This document shows positions 10,556 through 21,065 of a stretch of DNA of 64,000 bases, piece by piece. A program made the translations under genes and the position numbers. The notes under the pieces are model-generated. The model saw only the letters and a list, made by a program, of their open reading frames with translations. It ran no database searches and had not been told where the DNA came from. This stretch comes from Coenobita brevimanus (taxonomy: Eukaryota > Arthropoda > Malacostraca > Decapoda > Coenobitidae), in contig CM064658.1 of NCBI GenBank assembly GCA_032717465.1, forward strand, positions 1,486,001-1,550,000. The letters run 5' to 3'. The first letter of the stretch is position 1. Every line of letters starts with the position of its first letter.

Positions 10556-10930
10556 ATACAGGACACATAGTTCAAAACACACACACACACACAAAATACA
10601 CGAACACTCACAGCAACCGAACACAAGCAAAATAAACAAACACTCACAGCAACCGAACACAACAAACAACATAACACAAAGAATATATATACACACACAC
10701 ACAAAGACCACACACTAATCCAACACACACACAAAACACACACACACAAATCATAACACAAAGAATATATATACACACACACACAAAGACCACACACTAA
10801 TCCAACACACACACAAAACACACACACACACACACAAAAATCACAACATAACACAGTACAACACACATAAAAACCCAACACAGACCACAAGCAACACACA
10901 AAACACACACACACGCACACCACACCGTAA
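10556..10930. repeat. CA-rich region with nested tandem duplications
   Basis: CACTCACAGCAACCGAACAC occurs twice within about 10605-10665 (about 37 bp apart). A block starting AACACAAAGAATATATATAC occurs near 10674 and 10757 (about 83 bp apart). The rest is CACACA/AAACACA. Confidence 0.85.
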
Positions 10931-11009
10931 CCCCACACAACAACAACACAATCCAGCAGCGGCGTACCGGAAGAGGGAGAGGAAAGGGTTGCGTGGTAGG
11001 GAAGCGACC

Positions 11010-11520
11010 GGAAATGAAGTTACTCGCCTCCCTTCCTCCTTTCCCTCCCTTCCCTACCTCCTTCCCCTCATCCCCCTCTCCCTCAGTTTACCTTCCTCTT
11101 CCTCCTCTCCCTTTACCATCCTCCCCACACATGGCCTCCTCTTGCATTCCTTCTCCTCTTCCTTTACCTCTCTCTTCGAATATTCCCTCACTTTCCCTCT
11201 CATCCTTCCTTTCCCCTCTTCTCATTTTCTTTCCCCTATTTCCTCCTCTCCTCCCCTCCCTTTCCGTTCACTCACTTTCCCTTCCTCTATTCTCTCCTTC
11301 TCACCCCTTCACTTGGTTTCCCTCCCTCCATTTCTCATTCCTTCCCTCCCTTTCCTTTCTTCATTCCCTCATTCTCCCTCTCTCTCTCTCTCTCCCCTTT
11401 CATTCTTCCCTTCACTTCCTCCCTCATTCTCGTCTCCTTCTCCCCCTTCCCTTTACTCCCTCCATTCTCACCTTCATAGTTCTCACCTTAACTATTTTTT
11501 CCCCTCATTTCATCACCTCT
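11010..11520. repeat. Polypyrimidine block
   Basis: CTCCCT/TTCC-rich DNA with a CT run near 11380-11395. Long plus frames (178 and 203 codons) are Ser/Leu/Pro translation only. Confidence 0.85.
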
Positions 11521-11533
11521 ACGAAATGATACC

Positions 11534-11568
<35 letters not shown>

Positions 11569-11768
11569 TTACTTTCGATATGAACACAACGTCGAAGTAG
11601 AACTGAGTAACTAATAAGGATAAACCGTAATGAATGCGTTGATAAGGAAGTAATTACATGGAGGGATGCAATCATCAACACACACACACACACACGCAAA
11701 GCAACGTTTGATTTTTTTATTAATGACCCAACTAAACAGAACAAGGAGCTGTAACACACATCTATCTA
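11521..11768. other. Unique spacer with a GA tract and CA tract
   Basis: GA tract at 11539-11564 and CA at about 11679-11697, otherwise unique AT-rich DNA. Confidence 0.6.
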
Positions 11769-11873
11769 TCAACTGACAGACGCCTTAACCCGTAAGGGGT
11801 GGTCACAAACAAATCGCCTCCACGTCGCCCTGTCCCCCGCCATTTCATCTCCCTGCTCCCAGCTCACATACAT
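11769..11873 (-). pseudogene. Fragment resembling the C-terminus of a non-LTR retrotransposon reverse transcriptase ORF
   Basis: A short minus-strand frame from a Met at 11873 to a stop at 11769-11771 (34 codons) includes MAGDRATWRRFV. The DR-x-x-WR-x-x-V pattern recurs, from memory, at the C-terminal end of RTE-like reverse transcriptase ORFs in invertebrates. The codons are ordinary in composition, unlike the surrounding repeat translations. No catalytic domain is present, so this is at most a 5'-truncated remnant. It could also be chance. Confidence 0.35.
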
Positions 11874-12171
11874 ATAAAGACATATTATATCCACTGGCTT
11901 GCACACACCCTATACTGAGTCGCATTATATGTATATGAGAAGTATACATGAGAAATATACATAACAGTGAGGGAAAGATGGAATTTGCAACACATATATG
12001 CAACGTGTAGTAATTTCAATGTTTAAAAAAATCAGAGAAAGATGACAAAAAAACGCAAATCAAATATCAGTAAATCAGAGAAAAGATAAAGAAAGATAAT
12101 GTGATTCTAATAAGTCTTAAATATCAGAGAAAGATGACTAAATAAAATAAATATATAAATCGTGTACTTAC
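11874..12171. other. AT-rich DNA with a short direct repeat
   Basis: ATCAGAGAAAGATGA-like boxes occur at 12031, 12074 and 12123 (spacing 43 and 49). Otherwise unique. Confidence 0.6.
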
Positions 12172-12297
12172 CACCCACGAGGAAGCGAGGGGAAGGTGGG
12201 GCTCTGAACGGGAAGGAGGAGGGGGGGAAGGGTGGGGTATCTTTTCCATATCTCCCCTCATCCCCCCTCCTATCACCTGTCACGGTCACCTTCATAC
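12172..12297 (-). CDS. Candidate internal exon, 126 bp, product unknown
   Basis: On the minus strand TTTTAAATCCCCACAG precedes 12297 (acceptor) and GTGGGTG/GTAAGT marks the donor after 12172. The frame between them is open, starts with two bases completing a codon, and encodes MKVTVTGDRRGDEGRYG followed by a Pro/Phe/Ser-rich part ending FLVG. An in-frame stop lies just upstream of the acceptor, as expected for an intron. Length is a multiple of three. I recognise no domain. Support is splice signals and normal composition only. Chance or a pseudo-exon remain possible. Confidence 0.25.
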
Positions 12298-12421
12298 CTG
12301 TGGGGATTTAAAAGGGAGTAATTAATCGTTTGGCCGAGAGGTGGGATTTTCCTGGTCACTAAAATCGTCTCTTACCCACCTGAATAAAGTACTCTAATGC
12401 ATCAACAGCAATGAGGGGGTT

Positions 12422-12473
<52 letters not shown>

Positions 12474-12608
12474 TAAAATACCCAAGTACACCGGTCTGTG
12501 AAAAAGGATTAGCCAGTCACCAAAACACACAAAAACAAACAAACAACAACACTTTAAAAACAATAACAACAACAACATTACTACACAGCACCATCGTACA
12601 GGATTTTT
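12298..12608. other. Unique DNA with (CT)n at 12427-12468
   Basis: Includes a TAAAATCGTCT piece near 12360 related to the 31-33 kb element family and a clean CT tract. No gene. Confidence 0.6.
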
Positions 12609-12715
12609 CAACCCTTTCAGGCCGAGTACGTTTCCTATAATTATTTTTTCTACCTTGATTTTTTTTTTTTTTTTTTTTGAAAATTTGGGGAACCCTCTGG
12701 TAGTGAAAGGGTTAA
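12609..12715. mobile_element. 107-bp MITE-like element with CCCTTTCA ends
   Basis: The left end CAACCCTTTCAG (12609-12620) is inverted at the right as AGTGAAAGGGTTAA (12702-12715). A T run (about 12659-12678) lies inside. TTAA at the right edge and a CCC-initiated terminal repeat fit piggyBac-type non-autonomous elements, known to use TTAA targets. The left edge reads TCAA, so a clean TTAA duplication is not intact. Confidence 0.45.
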
Positions 12716-12818
12716 TGAAGGAAATAAAAAATAAATAAATAAACCATGACAGTAAAGAGTATAAACAGATAAGTATATGAGGAATTAAGAGTAGATATAT
12801 TTGGTGTCTATCAGTGAA

Positions 12819-13066
12819 TTGTGGTAAATGTTGGTTGTGGTGGTGAATGTTGGTTGTGGTGGTAAATGTTGGTTGTGGTGGTAAATGTTGGTTGTGGTGG
12901 TAAATGTTGGTTGTGGTGGTCAAGTTGGTTGTGGTGGTAATGTTGGTTGTGGTGGTAATGTTGGTTGTGGTGGTAATGTTGGTTGTGGTGGTAATGTTGG
13001 TTGTGGTGGTAGATGTTGGTTGTGGTGGTAGATGTTGGTTGTGGTGGTGAATGTTTGTGGTGGACA
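12819..13066. repeat. 18/19-bp minisatellite GTTGGTTGTGGTGGTAAAT
   Basis: Roughly 13 copies alternating 18 and 19 bp. This is the reverse-strand form of the ACCACAACTACC family and runs into a tRNA-like sequence at 13100-13165. Confidence 0.9.
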
Positions 13067-13099
13067 GTTGTGAGTTAAGGTTCGTGCACTCTACAACTC

Positions 13100-13165
13100 C
13101 ATGGCAGTCAGTGGTGCTCGAACCCACTCCAGATCATCCCCTACAGGTAATGCCAGTGCCAAACC
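13100..13165 (-). mobile_element. tRNA-derived SINE remnant with a B-box
   Basis: On the minus strand GGTTCGAGCAC (13124-13114) fits the RNA polymerase III B-box GGTTCGANTCC. TGGCACTGGC (13161-13152) is a poor A-box. Downstream the sequence runs into the ACCACAACCAACATT minisatellite, as expected of a SINE whose tail became a microsatellite. One box is weak. Confidence 0.35.
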
Positions 13166-13179
13166 ACCCCAGCCCCTGC

Positions 13180-13970
13180 CTCCTCCCCTCTTCATACATC
13201 CTTACCCCTCACCCCCTCTCCCATCCACTCCTTCCCGCTCTCCCCTTCCTTTCTGCTCTCCCCTCTCAACCTTCCACCTTCTTCCTCACATCCTCCCCTC
13301 TCCCCCCCCACCTATTCCCACCCTCCCTTCCCCTCACTCACATCCCTCCCCCCACCTTCCCTCCAAATTCCCTATTCCCATCCACCCTCCATCATTCACT
13401 CATACCTCCCTTCCCCACTCTCACGTTCCTTTCTTCCACCCCTTCCCACCTCTCCCCCTTCCCTCTTTCACTCTCACTCTTCCTTCCCCTCTCTCTCACG
13501 TTCCTTCCTTCCACCTTTACCTTCCCTCATTCACTCTCATCCCTTCCTTCTACACTCTTACATTCCTTCACTCCACCTCTCTCTCTCTCGGCTTCTCTCC
13601 ACACACCCCTCACATTCCTTCCCTCCACCCCTCCCTCCCTCTACTCCCCTCCCCCGTTCTCTCCCCCTCCCCACACACCCCATCTTCCCACACACCTTCC
13701 CTCAATCACTCTCACCTCTCCCTTCCCCACTCATACATTATTTCCCTCTCCCTCTCCTCCATCCCCTTCCTCCCCTTTCCCACACACCCCATCTTCCCAC
13801 CCGCCTTCCCTCATTCACTCTCATCTCTCCCTTCCCCACTCACACATTATTTCCCTCCACCTCTCCCCCTCTCTCTTCTCCCCTTCTTTCCCTTTCTCCC
13901 CCTCCCCACACACCCCATCTTCCCACCCGCCTTCCCTCATTCACTCTCACCCTCCCAAGGTACAAAAGAC
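13180..13970. repeat. Polypyrimidine block with internal repeats of about 115-130 bp
   Basis: CACACACCCCATCTTCCCAC recurs near 13672, 13780 and 13907, each followed by CTTCCCTCA and CACTCTCA. Two long plus frames (314 and 290 codons) are Pro/Ser/Leu/His repeat translation and are not genes. Confidence 0.85.
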
Positions 13971-13982
13971 TAGAAAATTAAA

Positions 13983-14114
13983 TTGCGTATCTTGAAGGAG
14001 TTATTACATCCAGTCTTGTATCCTCTGTACGTCGGCTTCGTCCTGGTTGTGTTTGTACTTGATTATTTATTTATGGGGCCCGGGTTCGAGGCGGGCGGAA
14101 TGTGTTGGAATTTT

Positions 14115-14115
<1 letters not shown>
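13983..14115 (+). mobile_element. Possible SINE 3' part with B-box, ending in a (GT)n tail
   Basis: CCCGGGTTCGAGGCGGGCGG near 14079-14098 contains GGTTCGAGGCG, close to a tRNA B-box. About 20 bp later a 98-bp GT/GA microsatellite starts. No clear A-box 40-50 bp upstream, so only the 3' half looks tRNA-like. Confidence 0.3.

Positions 14116-14213
<98 letters not shown>
14116..14213. repeat. (GT)42(GA)7 compound microsatellite
   Basis: Perfect GT run passing directly into GA. The same GT-then-GA order is seen at about 32297, 38151, 43214 and 52161. Confidence 0.95.
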
Positions 14214-14319
14214 ATTATACCATACAGTGTAGATAAATAACACTCAATTAACGTTTCAAAATCACCACAATAACATTATTTTATGGGAAAGGTGATGATG
14301 ATGATGAAGGAAATTACGT

Positions 14320-14530
14320 TAATCTCTAATACCCCTCCATTTTTCTCCCTATTTCCTCTATCCCCTCTTCTTCCCCTCCTCTTTCTCCTCCTCCCGTTTT
14401 ATTCTTACATCCTCTTATTCATTCCCTCCCTCTTTCCTCCCTACCCACACTTTACTCCTATTTACCCCTTATTCTTCCACTTTTCTCCCTCCCTCCCTCC
14501 CTCCCTCTCCCTCTCTCTCTCTCTCTGGTC
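14320..14530. repeat. Polypyrimidine block
   Basis: CTCCCT/TTCC-rich, ending in a CT tract at 14506-14526. Directly followed by a purine block of opposite asymmetry. Confidence 0.85.
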
Positions 14531-14559
14531 CCATCTGCCTCAAAGTGTAAGAGAGGGTG

Positions 14560-15966
14560 TGTTGACATAAGGAAGAGGGGGGAGAGGGGGAGAGAAGGTA
14601 GAGAAAAAAGGGAGAAGGAGGGGGAAGAGGAAGGTAGGGGAGGAGAGAGGAGGGGTGAGAAGGGATAAAAACGGTGAGGGAAGGGATAAGAGAAAGGGGT
14701 GAGGAAGATGCAAAAGAGAGAGGAGGAAAGAGAGGGGAAAATGGGGAGAGGAGAGGGGAATGATGGGAGAGCAGAAGAGAGGGGATAAGGGGAGACGGAA
14801 GAGATGAGAGGAAGTGGGGAGAGGAAAGAACGGAGGAGACGTGGAAACGAAAAAGGAGGGGAAAGAAGAGAAAGAAGGGGAAGGAAGAGAAAGAAGGAGA
14901 AGGAAGAGAAAGAAGGGGAAAGAAGAGAAAGAGGGGGAAAGAAGAGAAAGAAAGAAGAGGAAGAAGGGAAAGATGAGTAACAAGGGAAAAGGAGAGAAGG
15001 GGAAAGAAGAGAAAGAAGGAGAAAGACTGAAGAGTAAAAGAGAAGAGATAGAGGGAAGAAAGGGGAGAAGAGAAGGCAAACAAGAAAAACTGAGGGAAAG
15101 GGAAAGAGAGAGAGAGAGAAGAGACGAAGGGAGAGAGAAAGTAAGGTACGAAATGACAGGAAGAGAAGAGGGGAAGTGAGAGAAAGAGAGGGGAGAGTAA
15201 AAAGAGGAGATGGAAAGAAGAAAGAAGGGAATGAGGGGAAGAAGTGAATAAGGAGGAAGGGCGAGGGAGGAAAAACGGAAGGGAAGAGAGGAAATGGGAA
15301 GGAAGAGAGGGGGACGAAAGAGGAAGGGAGAGAGACGAGAAGAGGTGAGGAATGGATAGAGAAGGAAGAGCAAAGAGGGTATGGAGAAGAATGGAAAAGC
15401 AACAGATAGGGAGGGGGAGAGAGAGAGAGAGAGAGACGAGGAGAGGAGGATGGTATAAGGGAAGAGGAGGACTGAAAGCAGTGTAAGTGTGTTTACATAT
15501 AGAAGAGAGGAGTGAGAAAGAGGGGAGAGAGAGAGAGGGGAGAAGAGGGAGAGGGAGGAAATGAAGGAAAAAAAGTGGAAAAAGGGAGGGAAAAGGAAAA
15601 GGGAAGAGAGGGAGGATAGGGGGAGGAATAGGGAGGAGCTAAATGGAGAAAACAGCGAGGGAGAGAGTTGACAAGGGGGAGGGAGAGGGAGGGTAAAATG
15701 GGGAGGGAGGGAGTCAAAACGGTGGGAGAAAGAAGAGAGAGAGAGAGAGGGGGGGGAAGGTGAAAAGAGAGGAGACGGGGATGGGAGAGGGGAAGAGGTT
15801 GTTGAAGCGAGGGAAGGGGAGAGGGGAGAAGAGAAGAAGAGCTACGTAGGAATAGGGGTGAGGGTGTATTGATATAAGGAGGGAAGTGGGGAGAGAAAAA
15901 ATGTGGACGGAGAAAATGGAGGGGAGGGGATATGGGAACAGAAGGGAGAATGGGGGGGAGGAAGAG

Positions 15967-15969
<3 letters not shown>
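14560..15969. repeat. 1.4-kb polypurine block
   Basis: GGGGAGAG, GAAAGAAGG and GGAAGAG repeats with few pyrimidines. GAAAGAAGGGGAAAGAAGAG periodicity is clear at about 14850-15020. Minus-strand frames of up to 314 codons are Ser/Phe/Leu/Pro translation. Confidence 0.9.
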
Positions 15970-16019
<50 letters not shown>

Positions 16020-16192
16020 TGCTTCTTATAATTACTACCGAGATGTGTGTAAATACTGGGGTGGGGGAGGGGAGGGGAGGGGAGGGGGAGAAAAGGCACA
16101 GTGGGGGAGGGGGAGGGGGAAGATACTGAGGGATTGTGAGGGGTTAAGATTAAAAGAGGGGGTCATTGGGGGGAGTGAAAAGGGAGGGATGG

Positions 16193-16230
<38 letters not shown>
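15970..16230. repeat. (GA)n tracts flanking a G-rich spacer
   Basis: GA tracts at 15970-16017 and 16196-16230. Between them is G-rich DNA with GGGGA pentamers (about 16060-16090) and 40 bp of unique sequence. Confidence 0.9.
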
Positions 16231-16231
<1 letters not shown>

Positions 16232-16284
16232 ACAAGGAAAATACAAACCAATAACATTAATAACAATAATATTAACAATGAATG

Positions 16285-16386
16285 TAACTAATAATAATAA
16301 TAATAATACTAATACTAATAATAATAATAATAATAAAACACTATAAGCTGTAAAGCCTAATAAATTATATATATATATATATATAT
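16285..16386. repeat. (AAT)n and (AT)n microsatellites
   Basis: AAT/ACT units at about 16289-16336 and AT at 16366-16386. Confidence 0.9.
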
Positions 16387-16567
16387 GAAGAAAACAGTAT
16401 CTAAGAAAAACACAATCAAAACACATAAAAACAAAATAAAAACAGAAGCACAGCAAGTAAAAAAAATCGACCAACAATGACAATCAAAAACAAAGAAAAC
16501 ACACACAAAAAAGAAAATAGCCAATAAAAAAAATAAAAGGCCACAAAAACAAACACAAAACCACCAA

Positions 16568-17295
16568 GACAACAAAAACAACAGACAAAACCACAAACAC
16601 CAAAACAACAAAGACAAAACCACAAACACCAAAACAACAAAGACAAAACCACAAACACCAAAACAACAAAGACAAAACCACAAACACCAAAACAACAAAG
16701 ACAAAACCACAAACACCAAAACAACAAAGACAAAACCACAAACACCAAAACAACAAAGACAAAACCACAAACACCAAAACAACAGACAAAACCACAAACA
16801 CCAAAACAACAAAGACAAAACCACAAACACCAAAACAACAAAGACAAAACCACAAACACCAAAACAACAAAGACAAAACCACAAACACCAAAACAACAAA
16901 GACAAAACCACAAACACCAAAACAACAAAGACAAAACCACAAACACCAAAACAACAAAGACAAAACCACAAACACCAAAACAACAAAGACAAAACCACAA
17001 ACACCAAAACAACAAAGACAAAACCACAAACACCAAAACAACAAAGACAAAACCACAAACAGACATCAAAACCACAAAGACAAAACCACAAACAGACATC
17101 AAAACAACAAAGACAAAACCACAAACAGACATCAAAACAACAAAGACAAAACCACAAACAGACACCAAAACAACAAAGACAAAACCACAAACAGACATCA
17201 AAACAACAGACAACACAACAAACAGACATCAAAACAACAAAGACAAAACCACAAACAGACATCAAAACAACAAAGACAAAACCACAAACACCAAC
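16568..17295. repeat. 29/33-bp minisatellite, about 24 copies in two subfamilies
   Basis: The unit is CAAAGACAAAACCACAAACA plus CCAAAACAA (29 bp) in the left two thirds. From about 17056 a variant with AGACATCAAAACAA (33 bp) takes over. A few units lack AAG. The absence of TAA/TAG/TGA in reverse complement leaves long overlapping minus frames (329, 266 and 190 codons, Val/Leu/Cys/Phe-rich). These are artefacts of the unit. Confidence 0.95.
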
Positions 17296-17404
17296 ACAAC
17301 CACACAATAAGGCAGGGGTAATAACAACAACAAGAGCCATTATCAAAAGCGCTACGACCTTGCCAGTTAATAATGAATGAAACGGTGATGGGGAGGCTAC
17401 AATA

Positions 17405-17514
17405 TTACTACTACTACTACTACTACTACTACGGGTGCTACTGTTATTATTTATGTACTACTACGACTACTGCTACAGACACTGATGATGATAAAAAGAA
17501 TTACTTACAGCAAC

Positions 17515-17550
<36 letters not shown>
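17405..17550. repeat. (TAC)n and (AAT)n microsatellites
   Basis: TAC at about 17405-17432, scattered trinucleotides, and AAT at 17515-17550. Confidence 0.9.
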
Positions 17551-17554
<4 letters not shown>

Positions 17555-17637
17555 TAATGATTGATTTCACTAACTGAATAACTGCAATGTAATTAAATAT
17601 AATCCTTGGGAACAGAATCATACACAATTCCCAACAA

Positions 17638-17640
<3 letters not shown>

Positions 17641-17670
<30 letters not shown>

Positions 17671-18221
17671 GTAAACACAAACTGCACACTTAAGTACCAA
17701 CTCTCTCTCTCTCTCTATTCCTATTCACTCCACCCTTACCTCCCCCATCCCTCCCATACACACACCCAACACACATCCCTCTCCGTCCATACACACTCTC
17801 CCTCTCCCCCATCATTTCCCCACCATCCTATCCCCAACACACATCCCTCTCCTTCCATACACACTCTCCCTCTCCCCCATCATTCCCCCACCATCCTATC
17901 CCCCCCCCTGCTCATTCCCCCCCCCACACACAAATGCACCCCTTCAACACTACCCTCCCACCAACCCCCCTCCCTCTCGCATATACACATACATACAACT
18001 ATCCGACTCCCCCGCACATTCTCTCTCTCTTTCACACACAAAAACCATCCCCCTCCCCAATACAATCTCTCTCTCTTTCTCTCTCTCTCACACACACAGA
18101 CACACACAATCTCTCCCTCCCTTCTACTCACATACACACACACACACACAATCTCAACTCTCCTCCCCTTTATTCTCCCCCCCCCACACAATCTCAATCC
18201 CTCACCCCTCCCCTCTCCTCG

Positions 18222-18257
<36 letters not shown>

Positions 18258-18260
18258 AAC
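17641..18260. repeat. CT/CA compound microsatellites and C-rich repeats
   Basis: CT-then-CA compound tracts at about 17638-17670, 18066-18110 and 18220-18258. A duplicated stretch with ACACACATCCCTCTCC starts near 17768 and 17837. No gene. Confidence 0.85.
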
Positions 18261-18261
18261 A

Positions 18262-18404
18262 GCGGGCTAATTTATACCCCCACGATATTAAACCTTCACT
18301 CACGCCCGCCCAAAGAATATAATGAATGCAAACTGATTTTTTAAAGTTACATTAACATTTCCGCTATCGGGCCACGCTGCCGATTTTTTTTCTCTCTCTC
18401 TTTT
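18262..18404. other. Short unique island
   Basis: Non-repetitive sequence between a CA tract and a G-rich block. Nothing recognised. Confidence 0.5.
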
Positions 18405-18790
18405 TTTTTGGGGGTGGGGGTCGGTAGGGGACGTGGAGGGGGTTGGTAGGGGAGAGGAGGGGACGTGGAAGGGGTGGGGTACTGCTGAGGTGGGGATGTG
18501 TGTGGAGGGAGTGGGGTACTGCAGAGGAGGGGATGTGGAAGGAGTGGGGTTGGGGAGAGGAAGGGACGGGGATGGGGAGGGGGTGGGATAGGGGAGGGGA
18601 GAGAAAGTGGAGGGGATGGGGTTGGGGAGAGGAAGGGACGGGGAGTAGGTCAGGTAGGGAAGAGAAGGGGAAGTGGAGGAGATGGGGTTGGGGAGAGGAA
18701 GAGACGGGGAGAGGAGAGGAACTGAAGGGGGTGGGATGGGGAAGAAGAGGGGACGGGGAGGAGGTGAGGTGGATGTGGGGGATGATGGTG
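18405..18790. repeat. G-rich minisatellite (GGGGAGAGGAAGGGACGGGG type)
   Basis: Units of about 30-75 bp built from GGGGAGAGGA, GGGACGGGGA and GGTGGGGT, strongly G-rich on the plus strand. Runs of three or more G make quadruplex formation possible. Frames over it are Gly/Arg/Glu-rich noise. Confidence 0.85.
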
Positions 18791-19217
18791 GGGTAATTTT
18801 TCTTTATGTAGTTCTTACTCTCTCTCTCTCTCCCTCTCTCTCGTGAAGAGGGTGAGGCTGGAGTGGAGGCAGGATACTTTTTCATATATATATTTCCTAT
18901 TTATTCATTACCAATTTTAAGGACAGAGGGTAACGTGAATTTCCCATTAATTTATCTTATTTATTTTTGAGAAGCAGGGAGCAGGGGAGGCTGTTTTCAG
19001 GGGAGGCTGTTTTTTTTTTTTTTTTTTTTTTTGAGGTGGGGCCTTTTTAATTAATGTTTTTCCTTATCTTGCTTTATTTATTTATTTACTTTATCATTTA
19101 CCTATTTTTCAGGGGATGAGGGGTAGGGTACAGGCAGGCTTTTATTTTTTATTTTTTTTCGATTTTCTTCCTTATTTCGGTGACTTCTGGTAAATAGGGA
19201 TATATATTAAAACGTAA

Positions 19218-19219
<2 letters not shown>
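18791..19219. other. AT-rich DNA with poly(T) runs
   Basis: A 22-base or longer T run lies at about 19011-19033, preceded by a duplicated CAGGGGAGGCTGTTTT. Repeated ATTTATTTATT words. No gene. Confidence 0.6.
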
Positions 19220-19271
<52 letters not shown>

Positions 19272-19458
19272 AGAGGGATGGCTGATTTTTTCGTTAAAGT
19301 TTTTCTCATATCATTCAAGCGCTGATAATATTGATAACGTATGGGGTACATGATATAAATAAAATGACGTGAATATAAAAGTGATGATAATAATGATGAT
19401 GATGACGATGAACAACAATAATAATAATAATAACAATAATAATAATAATAATAATAAT

Positions 19459-19489
<31 letters not shown>

Positions 19490-19491
19490 GG
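19220..19491. repeat. (GT)24 microsatellite and (AAT)n(AAC)n tract
   Basis: GT at 19220-19268. AAT at about 19415-19460 passes into AAC at 19460-19489. About 140 bp of unique sequence separates them. Confidence 0.9.
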
Positions 19492-19786
19492 ACAGAAGTA
19501 AGGCAAGGGAAATGGAATAGGTTTAAAAAAAGATCTGAGATTTATGAAATACAAAACTGAATAAATCAGGAAAACAGAAAAGAGAGAATTCCAGTTAAAC
19601 AGGAACAAATAACTGGTTAAAAAACAAAAACAAAATGATGACAAATGTACAATACAATCAACAAAAAAGAAATGACAATTACTACCAAAGTTAAACAATG
19701 AAAACTAGTACGAGAAACGAGATTACAAATAAAGCAAATTAATAAAGGGAATTTAAGTTAGTTGGTCATAAAACCTGTACTCGCCT

Positions 19787-19864
19787 CCTGGGGGATGGGA
19801 TACAAGTACAAAGCAAAGCCCTCACTCCGACTAGGGCGTTCTAACCACTTGACCACCAGGGACC
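19787..19864 (-). mobile_element. tRNA-Glu-like SINE head or tRNA pseudogene
   Basis: On the minus strand TCCCTGGTGGTCAAGTGGTT (from 19862) closely matches the 5' half of a eukaryotic tRNA-Glu, with the A-box TGGTCAAGTGG at 19855-19845. Where the B-box should lie (about 19811) the sequence has decayed to roughly six of eleven matches. The 3' end CCAGGAGG can still partly pair with the 5' end. This is not a functional tRNA. It is a SINE head or tRNA pseudogene. Confidence 0.6.
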
Positions 19865-19865
19865 T

Positions 19866-20520
19866 AAAATGAAAACAAATATAACTACTTACTCAGACGC
19901 CTAAACTGACAGATACATGCTTATGTCATATGCATATTATATACTGAAATAAAAAATAGATATATAAACACAGTCTTTTAATAATTACAGAAGGTATAAA
20001 AGTTGTATGCAACAGAAAATTAGGGCCACAACAGAAAATATGTATAAAATAAATAATAAACTTAAGTATCTTCGTAAATATATAGACAGATAACACAGAA
20101 TGACCATAAATATTAACAAAACCAAGAGCATGTTTAAAATATTCATATACCGTCAAAATTTATAAGATATCGCACACAAAAAAGCTGCCTTGAGCCATTA
20201 GTTAAAAACACTCTTGGGGAAGCATTGGATAGACAGATAGATATAAGATGAGTTAAGTGACAAGATGGTGCAGGTATTTATGTGTGGAGAATGTGTGCAG
20301 CAATGACAAAAATTACTTATACACGCGCGCACGTACTGTTCGTATAATTCTCTCTATCTCTCTCTCTCTCCCCAGGTCCATACAATCCAAACAAACTCAT
20401 GTCTAAACTCAAATCACGTCCCGAAAAATAATTACAGACTATAATTATGCGAAGGGTGTGGAAGGGGGACTTGAAATAGGTAAAAGAGGAAGTAAAGTTT
20501 GTCCATCTTAACTTGCCGGA
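19866..20520. other. Unique AT-rich DNA
   Basis: About 650 bp without long repeats. A short CT tract near 20348-20370. One 76-codon minus frame (20156-19926) has no recognisable domain. No gene called. Confidence 0.6.
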
Positions 20521-20856
20521 AATTTACGTCCTTTTTCAGCATTTCTATCCTTTTTAGTGTTATTTCCCGTAGCTTAGTGCCAGTGAAGACGACTCTACAT
20601 CCCTTCCATTACACTTCTTCGTGACTAGCACCATATTGTAGCGTTAATCTAATGCTACATCTCACTGGCAGGGTAAGAACATGGTGCTTCTTTAATTCCT
20701 TCTTACTGTTACACCTCCATGGAAGAATAAGACAATACTAAGGCTCTTCAGTCTTTCCGTTGCACTTCTTCGTGACTAGCACCATATTCTAGTGCTAGCA
20801 TTATCTCTCTGGTTACAGCTCAGCAATCAAGGCCAAGTTTACAGTGAACAGGGTAT
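20521..20856 (+). mobile_element. SINE-like family with CACGAAGAAGTG core, two copies in series
   Basis: Two overlapping partial copies with cores (reverse form CACTTCTTCGTGACTAGC) at 20612 and 20763. The first copy carries TAGCTTAGTGC (20570-20580), a polymerase III A-box-like word. A CACTGGCAGGGTAAGAAC piece near 20664 suggests a third broken copy. The tail GTGAACAGGGTA near 20844 matches other members. Family length is about 190-230 bp. See the other members at 21 kb, 26 kb (two), 45 kb, 49 kb and 52 kb. Confidence 0.7.
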
Positions 20857-20935
20857 AGCATAAGAGAATGGGGAAAGGGAGAAGGGAATGAAAGGGTGAG
20901 GGGAATGAGAAAATGGTTGAAAATAACCACTACCA

Positions 20936-21022
20936 CAACTATTGACATTACTACTACTACTACTACTACTAGCACTAGCACTTATACTAATACTACTATA
21001 ATAATAATAATAATAATAAAAT
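20936..21022. repeat. (ACT)n/(AAT)n microsatellites
   Basis: TAC/ACT units at about 20948-20985 and AAT at 20999-21020. Confidence 0.85.
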
Positions 21023-21065
21023 AAAAACACATGGAAAGGAGAATTTTACTGAATAATTACACCTG

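Noticed and set aside
12360..12420. Additional minus-strand exon ending at CAG/GTGGGT near 12380
   Set aside because: No acceptor or pyrimidine tract upstream. The sequence runs into a GA tract on that strand.
16357..17346. Three overlapping long minus frames rich in Val, Leu, Cys and Phe (membrane-protein-like)
   Set aside because: All frames of the 29/33-bp minisatellite lack stops. Hydrophobicity is a by-product of A/C-rich units read in reverse.
19787..19864. Functional tRNA-Glu gene
   Set aside because: Only the 5' half and A-box are well kept. The B-box region and acceptor stem are degraded.
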